DNA from: Verrucomicrobiota bacterium
Lineage (GTDB): Bacteria; Verrucomicrobiota; Verrucomicrobiia; Limisphaerales; J093
Length of the DNA stretch: 64,000 nt
Assembly: GCA_016716505.1 (NCBI GenBank)
Contig: JADJWF010000001.1
Location: 682,001-746,000 of the forward strand
Direction of reading: 5' to 3'
Below, piece by piece: positions 25,593 to 34,152 of the stretch. Numbering within the stretch: the first letter of the stretch is position 1; each line of letters opens with the position of its first letter. The translations under genes were made by a program, and so were the position numbers. The notes beneath the pieces were generated by a model. The model saw only the letters and a program-made list of their open reading frames with translations, was not told the origin of the DNA and did no database searches.

Positions 25593-26816
25593 ATGAAATT
25601 ATCCGCACTGCTTGCCGCCGCTTCGCTGGCGACGCTTACCTCCTCCCCTGCGCTGCTCGCCGCCGAACTGGGCGATCCTGCCGCCCCCCTGACCATCGCC
25701 GAGTGGGTCAAAGGCGGTCCCGTGAATCTGGCCGACGGCAAGGGCAAAACGATTCACGTCGTCGAGTTTTGGGCTACGTGGTGTCCGCCCTGCCGCACGA
25801 GCATCCCGCACCTGACCGAGATGCAGAAGCGGTTCAAAGACAAGGGAGTGGTCTTCATTGGGATAACGGACGAGAAGGCCAGCGTCGTGAAGCCGTTCGT
25901 TGAGAAGATGGGCGACAAGATGGATTACGTGGTGGCGATTGACCGGGATCGCAAGACCTCGACCGGCTACATGAAAGCCTACGGCATCAACGGCATCCCC
26001 CACGCGTTCATCGTGGACAAAGACGGCAAGGTCGCGTGGCAGGGGCACCCGATGGACGGCTTGGACAGGGCGATAGAGGAAATCCTCGCGGGCAAATACG
26101 ATCTCAAGAAGGCCAAACTCCGCGCCTCCGCACAGCAAAAGCTCGAGGCGTTCATGGAAATTGCGGCCGACGATTCGCAGAAAGAAAAGGCCGACCAACT
26201 TGCCAAGGAACTCGAGGTGCTCGACAAGGAGGTGGGCGGTTTGATGGACGGCCAGCCGTTCAACGCCGACGAGATCCGGAAGCAAGCCAAGTTTGGCGAC
26301 GCGATGAATTCTCTCGCCGAAGCCATTTTCACCGGCGAGTCCGCCGCCAAGGTGGACGAGTTGACGAAGAAAGCGGAAGCGGTGGCGCCGCCGGGTGTGA
26401 ACGTCGCCGATTACCGCCAGATGATGCTGGGACAGGTCGCCTTCCAGGGATACGTCCGGGCACTCGCGGAAGGGGATGAGGCCAAGGCGGCCGAGCTGGC
26501 CAAGGAACTGACCGACGCCAAGTTCAAGAACCCGCAGCTCCTGAACCAGTTCGCCTGGGCGATCCTCACCGACGACAACATCAAGAAGCGGGACATCCCG
26601 CTGGCTACCCAACTCGCCAAGGCAGCCGTGGACGCCTCCGGCGCCAAGGATGCCAATATCCTCGACACCTACGCTCGCGCCCTGTTCGACGGCGGCAAAA
26701 CCGAGGAGGCCATTGCCCAGCAGAAGAAGGCCATCAGCCTTGCCGACCCGGGCGAAATGAAGGAGCAGATGGAGAAAACGCTCAAGGAGTACGAGGCCCG
26801 GCCGAAGGCGAAGTAA
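25593..26816 (+). CDS. Exported TlpA-like thioredoxin with C-terminal helical-repeat domain
   Basis: A 407-residue protein: signal peptide (MKLSALLAAASLATLTSSPALLAA), thioredoxin/TlpA domain with active site WCPPC (residues 63-67), cis-proline region INGIPHAFIVDKDG, then a ~200-residue alpha-helical C-terminus (LEAFMEIAADDSQKEKADQLAKELE; LDTYARALFDGGKTEEAIAQQKKA) that looks TPR-like. TlpA proteins reduce or isomerise disulphides in the periplasm, for example in cytochrome maturation; the helical tail may bind partners. The gene's last codons and stop are duplicated 74 bases downstream. Confidence 0.87.
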   Translation: MKLSALLAAASLATLTSSPALLAAELGDPAAPLTIAEWVKGGPVNLADGKGKTIHVVEFWATWCPPCRTSIPHLTEMQKRFKDKGVVFIGITDEKASVVKPFVEKMGDKMDYVVAIDRDRKTSTGYMKAYGINGIPHAFIVDKDGKVAWQGHPMDGLDRAIEEILAGKYDLKKAKLRASAQQKLEAFMEIAADDSQKEKADQLAKELEVLDKEVGGLMDGQPFNADEIRKQAKFGDAMNSLAEAIFTGESAAKVDELTKKAEAVAPPGVNVADYRQMMLGQVAFQGYVRALAEGDEAKAAELAKELTDAKFKNPQLLNQFAWAILTDDNIKKRDIPLATQLAKAAVDASGAKDANILDTYARALFDGGKTEEAIAQQKKAISLADPGEMKEQMEKTLKEYEARPKAK

Positions 26817-26900
26817 CTGATCCGCCCGGATGGCACCTGCTTGGTTACCCTTTCGCGCGCGGGTACGAGGCCCGGCCGAAGGCGAAGTAACTGATCCGCC
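26789..26900 (+). repeat. 38-bp direct repeat duplicating the 3' end of the thioredoxin gene
   Basis: 26789-26826 and 26863-26900 are identical over 38 bases (offset 74). The first copy covers the last nine codons and the TAA of the thioredoxin gene plus 10 bases; the second lies in the intergenic gap. It is a recent local duplication or an assembly artefact. Confidence 0.85.
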
Positions 26901-26994
26901 GGATCGCCAGGCAAAGGCCCGACGGCCGAAAAGGCCGCTGAACCGGCGGGTCCCCGGCGGTCGCCATCCTCCCGCCTGAAGTTCGTGCAACCGA

Positions 26995-27720
26995 TCAGCC
27001 GTCCGCTGAACGGACGACTTCCGCCGGCACGAGAATGAATCCAGTCGCCAGATCGCCGAAAACCTCGGTTTGTCTGCCCCGGTGACGAACGTGGTGGAGA
27101 CCAATGAGGGCGCAGATCACCGCGTCGAGCTGGTCTTCCACCGGTTTGCTCCACGGCGCGCGCAGAACGCGGCGGCTGGCCGTGTCGAGCTTGAGCTCCG
27201 GAAAACGGACCACCACCAACCCGCGGAGCAGTCGCTGAAGGCGACGAAATTCCCGCCGCCGGGACGCCACCGGCCCGCGCTTGTACTTGATGATTCGCTG
27301 CAGCCCCAACCACCGGACCAAGGCCGGATGCGGATAGACCTCGACCAGACAGCGCGGATGAGAGCGGACGTCCCATCCTAGACGAAATCCTTCGGCCATC
27401 AGCCGCTCGGCGATGCGCACCGGCCGGGCGCACCGGGTCCGGTTTGCCGGGTGACAACCGGCGTGCTCGCGACGAAAGGCGTCGCTGACCAAGGCATCCA
27501 CTGGGCGGCAGCCGGTCCGGTTCGGGCAGACAATCGGGGCATCAATCAGGACCAACGCTTCGCGGCCTTCCGCCCAAGCCATGACCCACTCCGCGAGCGC
27601 TTGGTCACCTTTGACGAGGCGCAGATCAGCCACCGCTGAGCAGCGGCCCGAAATCCTGATCGCGCACACCCCATCCGGCGCGCGGTCGCCCCAGGCGAGA
27701 TCAATTCCCAGAACCATCAT
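26995..27720 (-). CDS. DUF429 protein (predicted RNase H-like nuclease)
   Basis: A 241-residue protein beginning MMVLGIDLAWG, the first acidic strand of an RNase H-like fold. It continues with LVLIDAPIVCPN, EVYPHPALVRWLGL, IIKYKRG and a C-terminal helix EDQLDAVICALIGL, all hallmarks of DUF429 (COG2410-type predicted nucleases). Biochemical activity is not established for the family. It is transcribed convergently with the thioredoxin gene and lies just downstream of the TPR gene in the same direction (59-base gap). Confidence 0.85.
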   Translation of the reverse strand: MMVLGIDLAWGDRAPDGVCAIRISGRCSAVADLRLVKGDQALAEWVMAWAEGREALVLIDAPIVCPNRTGCRPVDALVSDAFRREHAGCHPANRTRCARPVRIAERLMAEGFRLGWDVRSHPRCLVEVYPHPALVRWLGLQRIIKYKRGPVASRRREFRRLQRLLRGLVVVRFPELKLDTASRRVLRAPWSKPVEDQLDAVICALIGLHHVRHRGRQTEVFGDLATGFILVPAEVVRSADG

Positions 27721-27779
27721 GCAGCCCGCAGCCCCGCCGGACGGGCGTTCCCATCGCGCCCCAGCTCATTCGCCCCCGC

Positions 27780-29534
27780 CTATTCAATCAGCTTGAGCGC
27801 CTCCCGCGCTGCCTCGTGACCCGGGTCCAACTCCAGCACGCGCTCGAGGTGTGAACGAGCGAGTTCGCTCCGGTCAATCAGCGCCAGAAACATGCCGCGC
27901 AGGAACAAGAGATTAGCGGTCTGCTCGGCGGTGGCTTGGTTGCCCGCGGCCTTTTCGGCACGACTGATCAACTGAGCCGCCTGCGCCAAGGTCGTATCGT
28001 CGCCCGCCCCCCGCAGCAGCGCAGCGGCGGAAGCAAGGTTGATGTTGAAGTCCTCCGGGTGGCGTCGCCGCGCCGGTTCGAGGGCCGCGAGCACCTTGGC
28101 GTTATCACCGACGGCCGAGTATGCCTTGGCGAGCAACAAACGATCCCGCGCTGATTCCCGGCGTTCCAGCCGCGACTCACAGGCGGCGGCCAGGGTCTCG
28201 AAGCGATTCGACGTGACCAGAAGGAGCACGAGCGCCTCCCATGCGGATTCCCGTTCCGGATCGCTGACCAGTACCCGGCGCAGGTTGGCCTCGGCGGCCG
28301 CGAAATCCCGCAACGCCAGCATCTGAATCACTCCCACCAGTTCCAGCGCGGTCGCCCTTGCCGACAGATCTCCCGTGGCCGACAGGTCCTCCAAGCGCGC
28401 CAGGTCCGCCCGCAACTGGCGGCGGTGCGACTCATCGAGCAGGGGCCAAGCTCGGGAGAAGAGTAAAGATTCGATGTTGGCCACGCCGCGCTCCAGCGCC
28501 GCGGTCATGACCGAAACCATCGCCGCCGTTCCGAGCAGACGCGGGTTGGCCGGTTCCAGGTCCGCCGCCCGACGGAGATCTTCCAAGGCTTCGGCGGGAA
28601 ACACCGCTTGCTGTAGCCGCACGGGCGTCAATTCGGCGGCCGAGGGCGCTTCGATCAAAAACCGACCGAGTTGATCCATCGCCCGAGCCACCGCGCGATC
28701 GAGGCGAACGCCGGCGTCCTGCGGCGCGAGTGCCACCGCTTGATCGGCCGCCCGCAGCGCCTCCAGCGAGAGCTGGCGGGCCCTCTCGGCACCCCCCGGC
28801 GCGATTTTCCAGTCACTGGACACCAGCCCGCTTGGTCGCAGGTCAGCCAGCGAGTCCGAAGACGAACTCGCCGGAGCCAGCTCCGCCACAGCGCTTGCCG
28901 CCAGACAGCGCGCCAGCGTCGCATGGGCTCGCGAGTCGCCCGGCGCCATCTCGGTCGCCCGATAGGCCTCCCGCCGGGCTTCTTGGAATTGCCCAAGCAG
29001 CATCAAGGTGCGCGCGTAGTCCGCGAGGATTGCCGCGTCGGCGGACTGCGGTGCGCCAAGGGCGCGCAGTTGATTGAGCGCATCCTTGAGGGCAGTCCGG
29101 GCGCGCTCGTGGGCGCGGACTTGCAGGTGACGGATGCCCACCTCGCGGGCCCGCGCCGCCCGCTCGATTCCGGCAGGAGAATCCGGGCGCGTCAGCCCCA
29201 AGTCGCTCAGCGTCGGGGTTGCCGACCAAACGAAGTAAAATCCCGCGCTTGGACCGCAGCCGATTTCGACCGTGAAGCTCAGCCGCAGCAGACGGACCAG
29301 AAGGCGCAGCCGCTCTTGGGTCCCGGGGGGCGCAGCCGCCCTGACCGACGTGGCGAGGGAGAACAGGAACAAGGCCAGCACCACGGCCACCCACTGGTGA
29401 TCCAGCCTGCCCGGGGAGGTCCACCAACGACTGCTCGAACGAAATCGGGAAACGCGGACCGAGCGGCCACTGGCCGAACGGCTCTCCAGAGACAACGAAC
29501 GCGTCGGACGCCGCCGACCACCATCCCGCTTCAT
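27780..29534 (-). CDS. Large TPR protein with N-terminal signal anchor
   Basis: A 584-residue protein. About 47 basic residues precede a hydrophobic segment WVAVVLALFLFSLATSVRA, which could be a late signal peptide or a membrane anchor. The rest is helical and TPR-like, for example AILADYARTLMLLGQFQEARREAYRATEMAPGD, DFAAAEANLRRVLVSDPERESAWEALVLLL, DRLLLAKAYSAVGDNAKVLAALEPARRRHPE and LARSHLERVLELDPGHEAAREALK. It is likely a periplasmic or envelope scaffold. The ATG at 29534 is the only early Met, so the start is uncertain. Divergent from hemL. Confidence 0.75.
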   Translation of the reverse strand: MKRDGGRRRPTRSLSLESRSASGRSVRVSRFRSSSRWWTSPGRLDHQWVAVVLALFLFSLATSVRAAAPPGTQERLRLLVRLLRLSFTVEIGCGPSAGFYFVWSATPTLSDLGLTRPDSPAGIERAARAREVGIRHLQVRAHERARTALKDALNQLRALGAPQSADAAILADYARTLMLLGQFQEARREAYRATEMAPGDSRAHATLARCLAASAVAELAPASSSSDSLADLRPSGLVSSDWKIAPGGAERARQLSLEALRAADQAVALAPQDAGVRLDRAVARAMDQLGRFLIEAPSAAELTPVRLQQAVFPAEALEDLRRAADLEPANPRLLGTAAMVSVMTAALERGVANIESLLFSRAWPLLDESHRRQLRADLARLEDLSATGDLSARATALELVGVIQMLALRDFAAAEANLRRVLVSDPERESAWEALVLLLVTSNRFETLAAACESRLERRESARDRLLLAKAYSAVGDNAKVLAALEPARRRHPEDFNINLASAAALLRGAGDDTTLAQAAQLISRAEKAAGNQATAEQTANLLFLRGMFLALIDRSELARSHLERVLELDPGHEAAREALKLIE

Positions 29535-29770
29535 ACGCGCAAACTACACGACGAGGAAAGCGCCGACAAGAAGGCCGCATCGGTCGGTCGTCAACCAATG
29601 AGGCGATCGTCTTGGCAACTCGTGAATGGGCCATCCGGGGCAGGGGACGGAAGCCGTTCCGCGAAGCGGGCTGGCTTGCCCACGATCCTGCAGCCCACGG
29701 CCGAACGGACCGCGCCGGAGCGCCGCGCGAAAGAGCGTGCGGCGGAACCGCGCCGGCGTAAAATCCGGGA

Positions 29771-31063
29771 ATGCGTCCGCGCGAGAAGTCCGAGTCGTTG
29801 TTTGCCGAAGCTCTCAAGTATCTACCCGGCGGGGTGAATTCACCCGTGCGCGCGTTTCGCGCCGTGGGCGGCCAGCCGTTTTTCGTCCACCGGGCGGCCG
29901 GGCAATTCGTGTGGGACGTGGACGGCAACCAGTTGCTGGATTTCGTCGGGACGTGGGGGCCGGCGATCCTCGGCCATGCACATCCGCGCATTCTCCAAGC
30001 CGTGCGGGACACGGCGCTTCACGGCACGAGCTTCGGCATTCCCAACCCGCTGGAAGTCACGATGGCCCGCCGCATCACCGAGCTCGTCCCCAGCGTCCAG
30101 AAGGTGCGGATGTGCAACTCCGGCACCGAAGCCTGTATGAGCGCCGTGCGGCTGGCGCGCGGGTTCACGCGCCGGGACAAAATCATCAAGTTCGACGGCT
30201 GCTACCACGGCCACGGCGACGCCCTGCTGGTCAAGGCAGGTTCCGGGGCGCTGACCTTCGGGCATCCGGACAGCGCGGGCGTGCCGGCCGACTTCGCGAA
30301 GCACACCGTGGTGCTCCCGTTCAACGATCCCGACGCGGTCAAGGCAGCGTTCGCGCAGTGCCCGAGCGAAATCGCCGCCGTCATCCTCGAACCCGTCCCG
30401 GCCAACGCCGGTTTGTACCTGCCACGGCCGGGCTATCTGGAGTTCCTGCGCGAAATCACCCGCGCGGAGGGCGCGTTGCTGATCTTCGACGAGGTGATGA
30501 CCGGCTTTCGGCTGGCGCCGGGCGGCGCCCAGGAACGCTTCGGAATCACGCCGGACCTGTCCACGTTCGGCAAAATCATCGGCGGTGGCCTGCCGGTCGG
30601 CGCGTTCGGAGGTCGGGCGGACATCATGGATCACCTCGCACCGCTCGGTCCGGTGTACCAGGCCGGGACGCTGAGCGGCAATCCGCTGGCGATGGCGGCG
30701 GGTCTGGCCGCGTTGGAGGAACTCGGCGCCAACGGCCACGCCGCCTACGCGCGGCTCGAACAACTCGGCGCCCAACTCGAAGCCGGGATGCGTGACGCCG
30801 CGAAAGCGGCCAACGTGCCGGTCCAGTTTCAGCGGCTTGGCTCGATGTTCTGCGCGTACTTCACCAGCGGGCCAGTCCACAACCTCACCGACGCGATGCG
30901 CAGCGACCGGGAGCGCTTCAAGCGATTCTTCCACGGCATGTTGGCCGAGGGCATTTACCTGGCGCCGTCGCAGTTCGAGGCGGGATTCCTTTCCACCGCC
31001 CACACGCCGGCCGATCTCGAGCGCACGGTGGCAACCGCCGCACGCGTGTTGCGCACCTTGTAA
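29771..31063 (+). CDS. hemL: Glutamate-1-semialdehyde 2,1-aminomutase
   Basis: HemL converts glutamate-1-semialdehyde to 5-aminolevulinate, the C5-pathway entry to tetrapyrroles. The 430-residue length is standard. Motifs are LPGGVNSPVRAF, the PLP-pocket NSGTEA, FDGCYHGHGD, LIFDEVMTGFR and the Schiff-base lysine in FGKIIGGGLPVGAFGG (Lys268). The ATG at 29771 matches the family's N-terminus. It is followed 51 bases later by lspA and then by the overlapping miaA, probably one transcription unit of housekeeping genes. Confidence 0.97.
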   Translation: MRPREKSESLFAEALKYLPGGVNSPVRAFRAVGGQPFFVHRAAGQFVWDVDGNQLLDFVGTWGPAILGHAHPRILQAVRDTALHGTSFGIPNPLEVTMARRITELVPSVQKVRMCNSGTEACMSAVRLARGFTRRDKIIKFDGCYHGHGDALLVKAGSGALTFGHPDSAGVPADFAKHTVVLPFNDPDAVKAAFAQCPSEIAAVILEPVPANAGLYLPRPGYLEFLREITRAEGALLIFDEVMTGFRLAPGGAQERFGITPDLSTFGKIIGGGLPVGAFGGRADIMDHLAPLGPVYQAGTLSGNPLAMAAGLAALEELGANGHAAYARLEQLGAQLEAGMRDAAKAANVPVQFQRLGSMFCAYFTSGPVHNLTDAMRSDRERFKRFFHGMLAEGIYLAPSQFEAGFLSTAHTPADLERTVATAARVLRTL

Positions 31064-31114
31064 ACCAGCCCCGCCTGCTTGCGCCTGAGCGCGCGGACCG
31101 ACACTTTTGTTCCG

Positions 31115-31624
31115 ATGCGGCTGACCGCCACCCACAAGATCGCCCTCGTGGCCGGGATCATCTACCTGACCGACCAGCTCACCAAGTTGGCGGTGATCCG
31201 CCTGCTGGACTACGCGGACCACTACGACGTAGTGCCGGGCTTTTTCAAATTCGTCCACTGGGGCAACACGGGCGCCGCGTTCAGCATGTTCCACGGGAAC
31301 AATGGCCTGTTGGCGCTGGTGTCGCTGCTCGCCATTGTCATGCTGGTGCTGGGGCGACGGCATTTCGAGGTGGACAAGCCGCTCGGCCAGATCGCCACGG
31401 GGCTGATTCTGGGTGGCATCCTGGGCAACCTCACTGACCGGCTCCGCGTCGGCCACGTCATTGACTTCATCTACTTCCACCTGCAGCAGCGGGGCGGCCG
31501 CGAAATCGGCTTTCCGGCGTTCAACGTGGCCGACAGCGCCATTTGCATCGGCGTGGGACTGCTCTTCCTGCTCTCATTCTCGAATCAGCCGCCACGGCCC
31601 GCGCCGCTGGACAAACCCGCGTGA
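31115..31624 (+). CDS. lspA: Lipoprotein signal peptidase (signal peptidase II)
   Basis: LspA is the inner-membrane aspartyl protease that removes signal peptides from diacylglyceryl-prolipoproteins. This 169-residue copy has four membrane helices and the conserved blocks TDQLTK, NTGAAFSMF, GGILGNLTDRL (catalytic Asp108) and FPAFNVADSAICIGV (catalytic Asp140). The ATG at 31115 gives the normal N-terminus. Its stop overlaps the GTG start of miaA (31621-31624), implying translational coupling. Confidence 0.96.
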   Translation: MRLTATHKIALVAGIIYLTDQLTKLAVIRLLDYADHYDVVPGFFKFVHWGNTGAAFSMFHGNNGLLALVSLLAIVMLVLGRRHFEVDKPLGQIATGLILGGILGNLTDRLRVGHVIDFIYFHLQQRGGREIGFPAFNVADSAICIGVGLLFLLSFSNQPPRPAPLDKPA

Positions 31625-32634
31625 GCGCCCCTCAGCGTGAAGTGACGCCGCCGGGGAGGTCCGCATTGGACGGCCCTCACTCAACTCCCGACAGCACGGG
31701 CCAACTTTCCTGGTGCCGCGACACATTGTGCCTGACCGGCCCCACCGCGTCGGGCAAGTCCGCGGTGGCCTTGTGCCTGGCGGAGCGGCTGAGCGGTGAA
31801 ATCATCAGCGCCGACTCCATGCAGGTGTATCGCGGCCTGGACCTCGGCACCGCCAAGCCCGCTCCGGCGGACCGCGCCCGGATCCCGCATCACCTGCTGG
31901 ATGTGGTCGGGCTCGAGGTGGCGTTTAACGCTGCGCGATGGGTGGACCTGGCCCGCGCGGCGTTGGACGATATCCACCGGCGCGACCGGATCGCCATCGT
32001 CTGCGGCGGCACCGGCCTTTACTTCCGCGCCCTGCTGGAGGGTCTGGATTCGATGCCCCCATCGGCCCCCCAAGTGCGAGCCGACCTTGAGAACACCCCC
32101 CTACCCGAGCTCCTCGCCGAACTGGCGGAGCGGGACCCGGCCGAGTTCGCGACGATTGACCGCGCCAACCGCCGCCGCGTGGTGCGTGCGCTCGAGGTAA
32201 TCCGGCTGACCGGTCGGCCTCTTTCTGACCAAAAAACCCGAGGGCGCAACGCGGCGCCAGGCCAGCGCCCCGCCGTATTTGTTCTCCGCCGCGAGCCGGC
32301 CGACTTGCGCGAGCGAATCGAGCGCCGGGTGGATCGCATGTTCGCCGATGGATTGGTCGAGGAAACCCGGCGCCTTTTGGATCGGGGCCTCGCCGAGAAC
32401 CGCACTGCCTTGCAGGCTCTGGGCTACCGACAGGTGGTTGAACACCTGCGCGGCCAGCGGGATTTGACCGAGACCGTTGCGCTGGTGAAGCAGAAGACGT
32501 GGCAGTTTGCCCGCCGGCAAATGACCTGGTGGCGGTCCTGGCCGGCTCTCTGGATGGATGTGGCAGCAGACGAGCCAGCGGAGGTCACGGCCGCCGCGAT
32601 CGAGCAGATTTGGCGGCGCGCGTTGGGCCAATGA
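31621..32634 (+). CDS. miaA: tRNA dimethylallyltransferase
   Basis: MiaA transfers a dimethylallyl group to A37 of tRNAs reading UNN codons. The 337-residue protein shows the P-loop TGPTASGKS, the DSMQVYRGLDLGTAKP block, VCGGTGLYFRALLEGL, and the C-terminal tRNA-binding part NRTALQALGYRQV with QTKR-like WQFARRQMTWWR. The GTG at 31621 overlaps the lspA stop and leaves ~37 residues before the P-loop, slightly longer than usual; no better start is seen inside. It converges on the methyltransferase-like gene 15 bases downstream. Confidence 0.95.
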   Translation: MSAPQREVTPPGRSALDGPHSTPDSTGQLSWCRDTLCLTGPTASGKSAVALCLAERLSGEIISADSMQVYRGLDLGTAKPAPADRARIPHHLLDVVGLEVAFNAARWVDLARAALDDIHRRDRIAIVCGGTGLYFRALLEGLDSMPPSAPQVRADLENTPLPELLAELAERDPAEFATIDRANRRRVVRALEVIRLTGRPLSDQKTRGRNAAPGQRPAVFVLRREPADLRERIERRVDRMFADGLVEETRRLLDRGLAENRTALQALGYRQVVEHLRGQRDLTETVALVKQKTWQFARRQMTWWRSWPALWMDVAADEPAEVTAAAIEQIWRRALGQ

Positions 32635-32649
32635 AACCGGCCGGGCCGG

Positions 32650-33555
32650 TCAAGGACTCGCCGCCCGCTTTCGGAAGATAATCAGGTGCTGCCGCGGCAA
32701 CGTGGCGACGGTCTCCACCCAGTCGAGCGGATGAACGGTGGCTTCGCGTTTCACTTCGGCCTGCGTCATCTTGTGCAACGGCTTGATGGGCACCTCCGGG
32801 TCTTCGCCGCGATACTCGATGAACACCACCCGCCCGCCGGGTTTCAGCGCGCGACAGATGGCACCGAGCATTTCGTACGGATGCGAAAACTCGTGATACA
32901 CGTCCACCATGATGGCCAGGTCCAGTGAGTTCGTGGGCAGGCGGGGATCGGTAATGGTACCAAGGACCGGAAAGACGTTGCTCACCCCTCGTTCCCGCAT
33001 GGCGCGCCCGAGGATCTCCAGCATCTCCGGCTGAATATCCACCGCCAGCACGCGGCCGTTCGGCCCCACCGCTCGGGCCAGCCGCCAACTGAAGTAGCCC
33101 GTCCCCGCGCCAATGTCCGCCACCACATCACCGGGCCGGAGTTGCAGCGCGGGAATCACCAGGTCGGTGCGTTCCTCGATCTCCCGTTCCGGACGCTCCA
33201 GCCAGTCGGCGCCTTGGTGGCCCATCACGTGGGAGATTTCCCGCCCCAGGAAAAACTTCCCGATGCCATCGGCGCTGGCCGGACGGAATTCGTAAGCCGG
33301 CGTCGGCAGAACGACCGGCTCCGCACCGCGCGCGCCCCCAACGACCGTCACGACCAGCACGGTCAGCAGAGCCATCACGCTGTGGCAGGCAAGCGCGAAG
33401 ACGGTCGCGCCAGCCAGCGCCCGTGCCGGTGCGGCGCAACTCTGCCGGCTGAAGAACGGCGAGGCAGTGGGACTTCGCCACGGCCCGGCAGGGGCGCCGC
33501 GCACCGCTACAGAACTGGGTTCGGGCATGGGGTTCACGTTTTGGGTCAGGTTCAC
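32650..33555 (-). CDS. Class I SAM-methyltransferase-like protein with N-terminal membrane segment
   Basis: The last ~200 residues are a class I methyltransferase domain: VADIGAGTGYFSWRLA (SAM-binding motif I), VLAVDIQPEMLE (motif II), LAIMVDVYHEFSHP (motif IV) and LKPGGRVVFIEYRGE. The N-terminal ~78 residues contain a long hydrophobic segment (ALAGATVFALACHSVMALLTVLVVTVVGG) ending in ARGAEP, which reads as a signal peptide or anchor. Export of a SAM-dependent enzyme would be odd because SAM is cytosolic, so a cytoplasm-facing anchor or a non-catalytic role is possible. The GTG at 33555 overlaps the stop of the TPR gene; ATG 33528 is an alternative. Confidence 0.8.
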   Translation of the reverse strand: MNLTQNVNPMPEPSSVAVRGAPAGPWRSPTASPFFSRQSCAAPARALAGATVFALACHSVMALLTVLVVTVVGGARGAEPVVLPTPAYEFRPASADGIGKFFLGREISHVMGHQGADWLERPEREIEERTDLVIPALQLRPGDVVADIGAGTGYFSWRLARAVGPNGRVLAVDIQPEMLEILGRAMRERGVSNVFPVLGTITDPRLPTNSLDLAIMVDVYHEFSHPYEMLGAICRALKPGGRVVFIEYRGEDPEVPIKPLHKMTQAEVKREATVHPLDWVETVATLPRQHLIIFRKRAASP

Positions 33556-34067
33556 TTCGTTTCGAGTTCCGCGCGGATGCGCGGCCAGAGCGGTTCCAGA
33601 TCGGGATCCGCGAGGGCCATCTGGAGGATCGCGTCGCGGTCGCCGACCGCCACCGCGCGCGCGAGCCAGTCCCAGGCGTCATCGAGCCGGCCCATCTGCG
33701 CCGCGTAACAAGCGAGGTTGAAGGCGATCAGGTAGTTTTTCGGGAACGCGTCGTACGCCGGGCGGAGGAGTTCCCAAGCCGCCGCCAAACCACCGCCCGG
33801 CATTCGGCGCCGGGCGTACGCGCGGTGAATCCAACCCGAGGCCCGCTTTGGCGCGGTCTGAACGAGCCGTTCGGCAGCCGCGAAGGCATCGCTCCACGCT
33901 TTCGCTTCCGCGTGCATCGCCCACTCGAGTTCCAAAACCTCCGGAACAGCGCGCGCCTCTGGCGAGAGCTGTTCAAACTCCGCGCGGGCGGAGGCCACGT
34001 CGCCCAGCATCAGCCAGCCCTGTACGGCCTCAAAATGCAGGTTGTCCGGATGCGGCAGGCTCGTCAT
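33552..34067 (-). CDS. Small TPR-like protein, paralogue of the one at 6499-7023
   Basis: A 171-residue helical-repeat protein: QGWLMLGDVASARAEFEQLSPEAR, DAFAAAERLVQTAPKRASGWIHRAYARRR, YLIAFNLACYAAQMGRLDDAWDWLARAV, ending DPDLEPLWPRIRAELETK. It aligns along its length with the plus-strand TPR protein at 6499-7023. No signal peptide. The stop codon overlaps the GTG of the methyltransferase-like gene (GTGA), so the two proteins are made together. The ArnT-like gene is 85 bases upstream on the same strand. Confidence 0.8.
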   Translation of the reverse strand: MTSLPHPDNLHFEAVQGWLMLGDVASARAEFEQLSPEARAVPEVLELEWAMHAEAKAWSDAFAAAERLVQTAPKRASGWIHRAYARRRMPGGGLAAAWELLRPAYDAFPKNYLIAFNLACYAAQMGRLDDAWDWLARAVAVGDRDAILQMALADPDLEPLWPRIRAELETK

Positions 34068-34152
34068 GCGGGCGGAAAGGTAAGGACGACCCGGGGCGGG
34101 ACAAAGGCGAAATCCGCGCGGGAGGCCGGGCGGCGATGGCCTCGACCGACGA

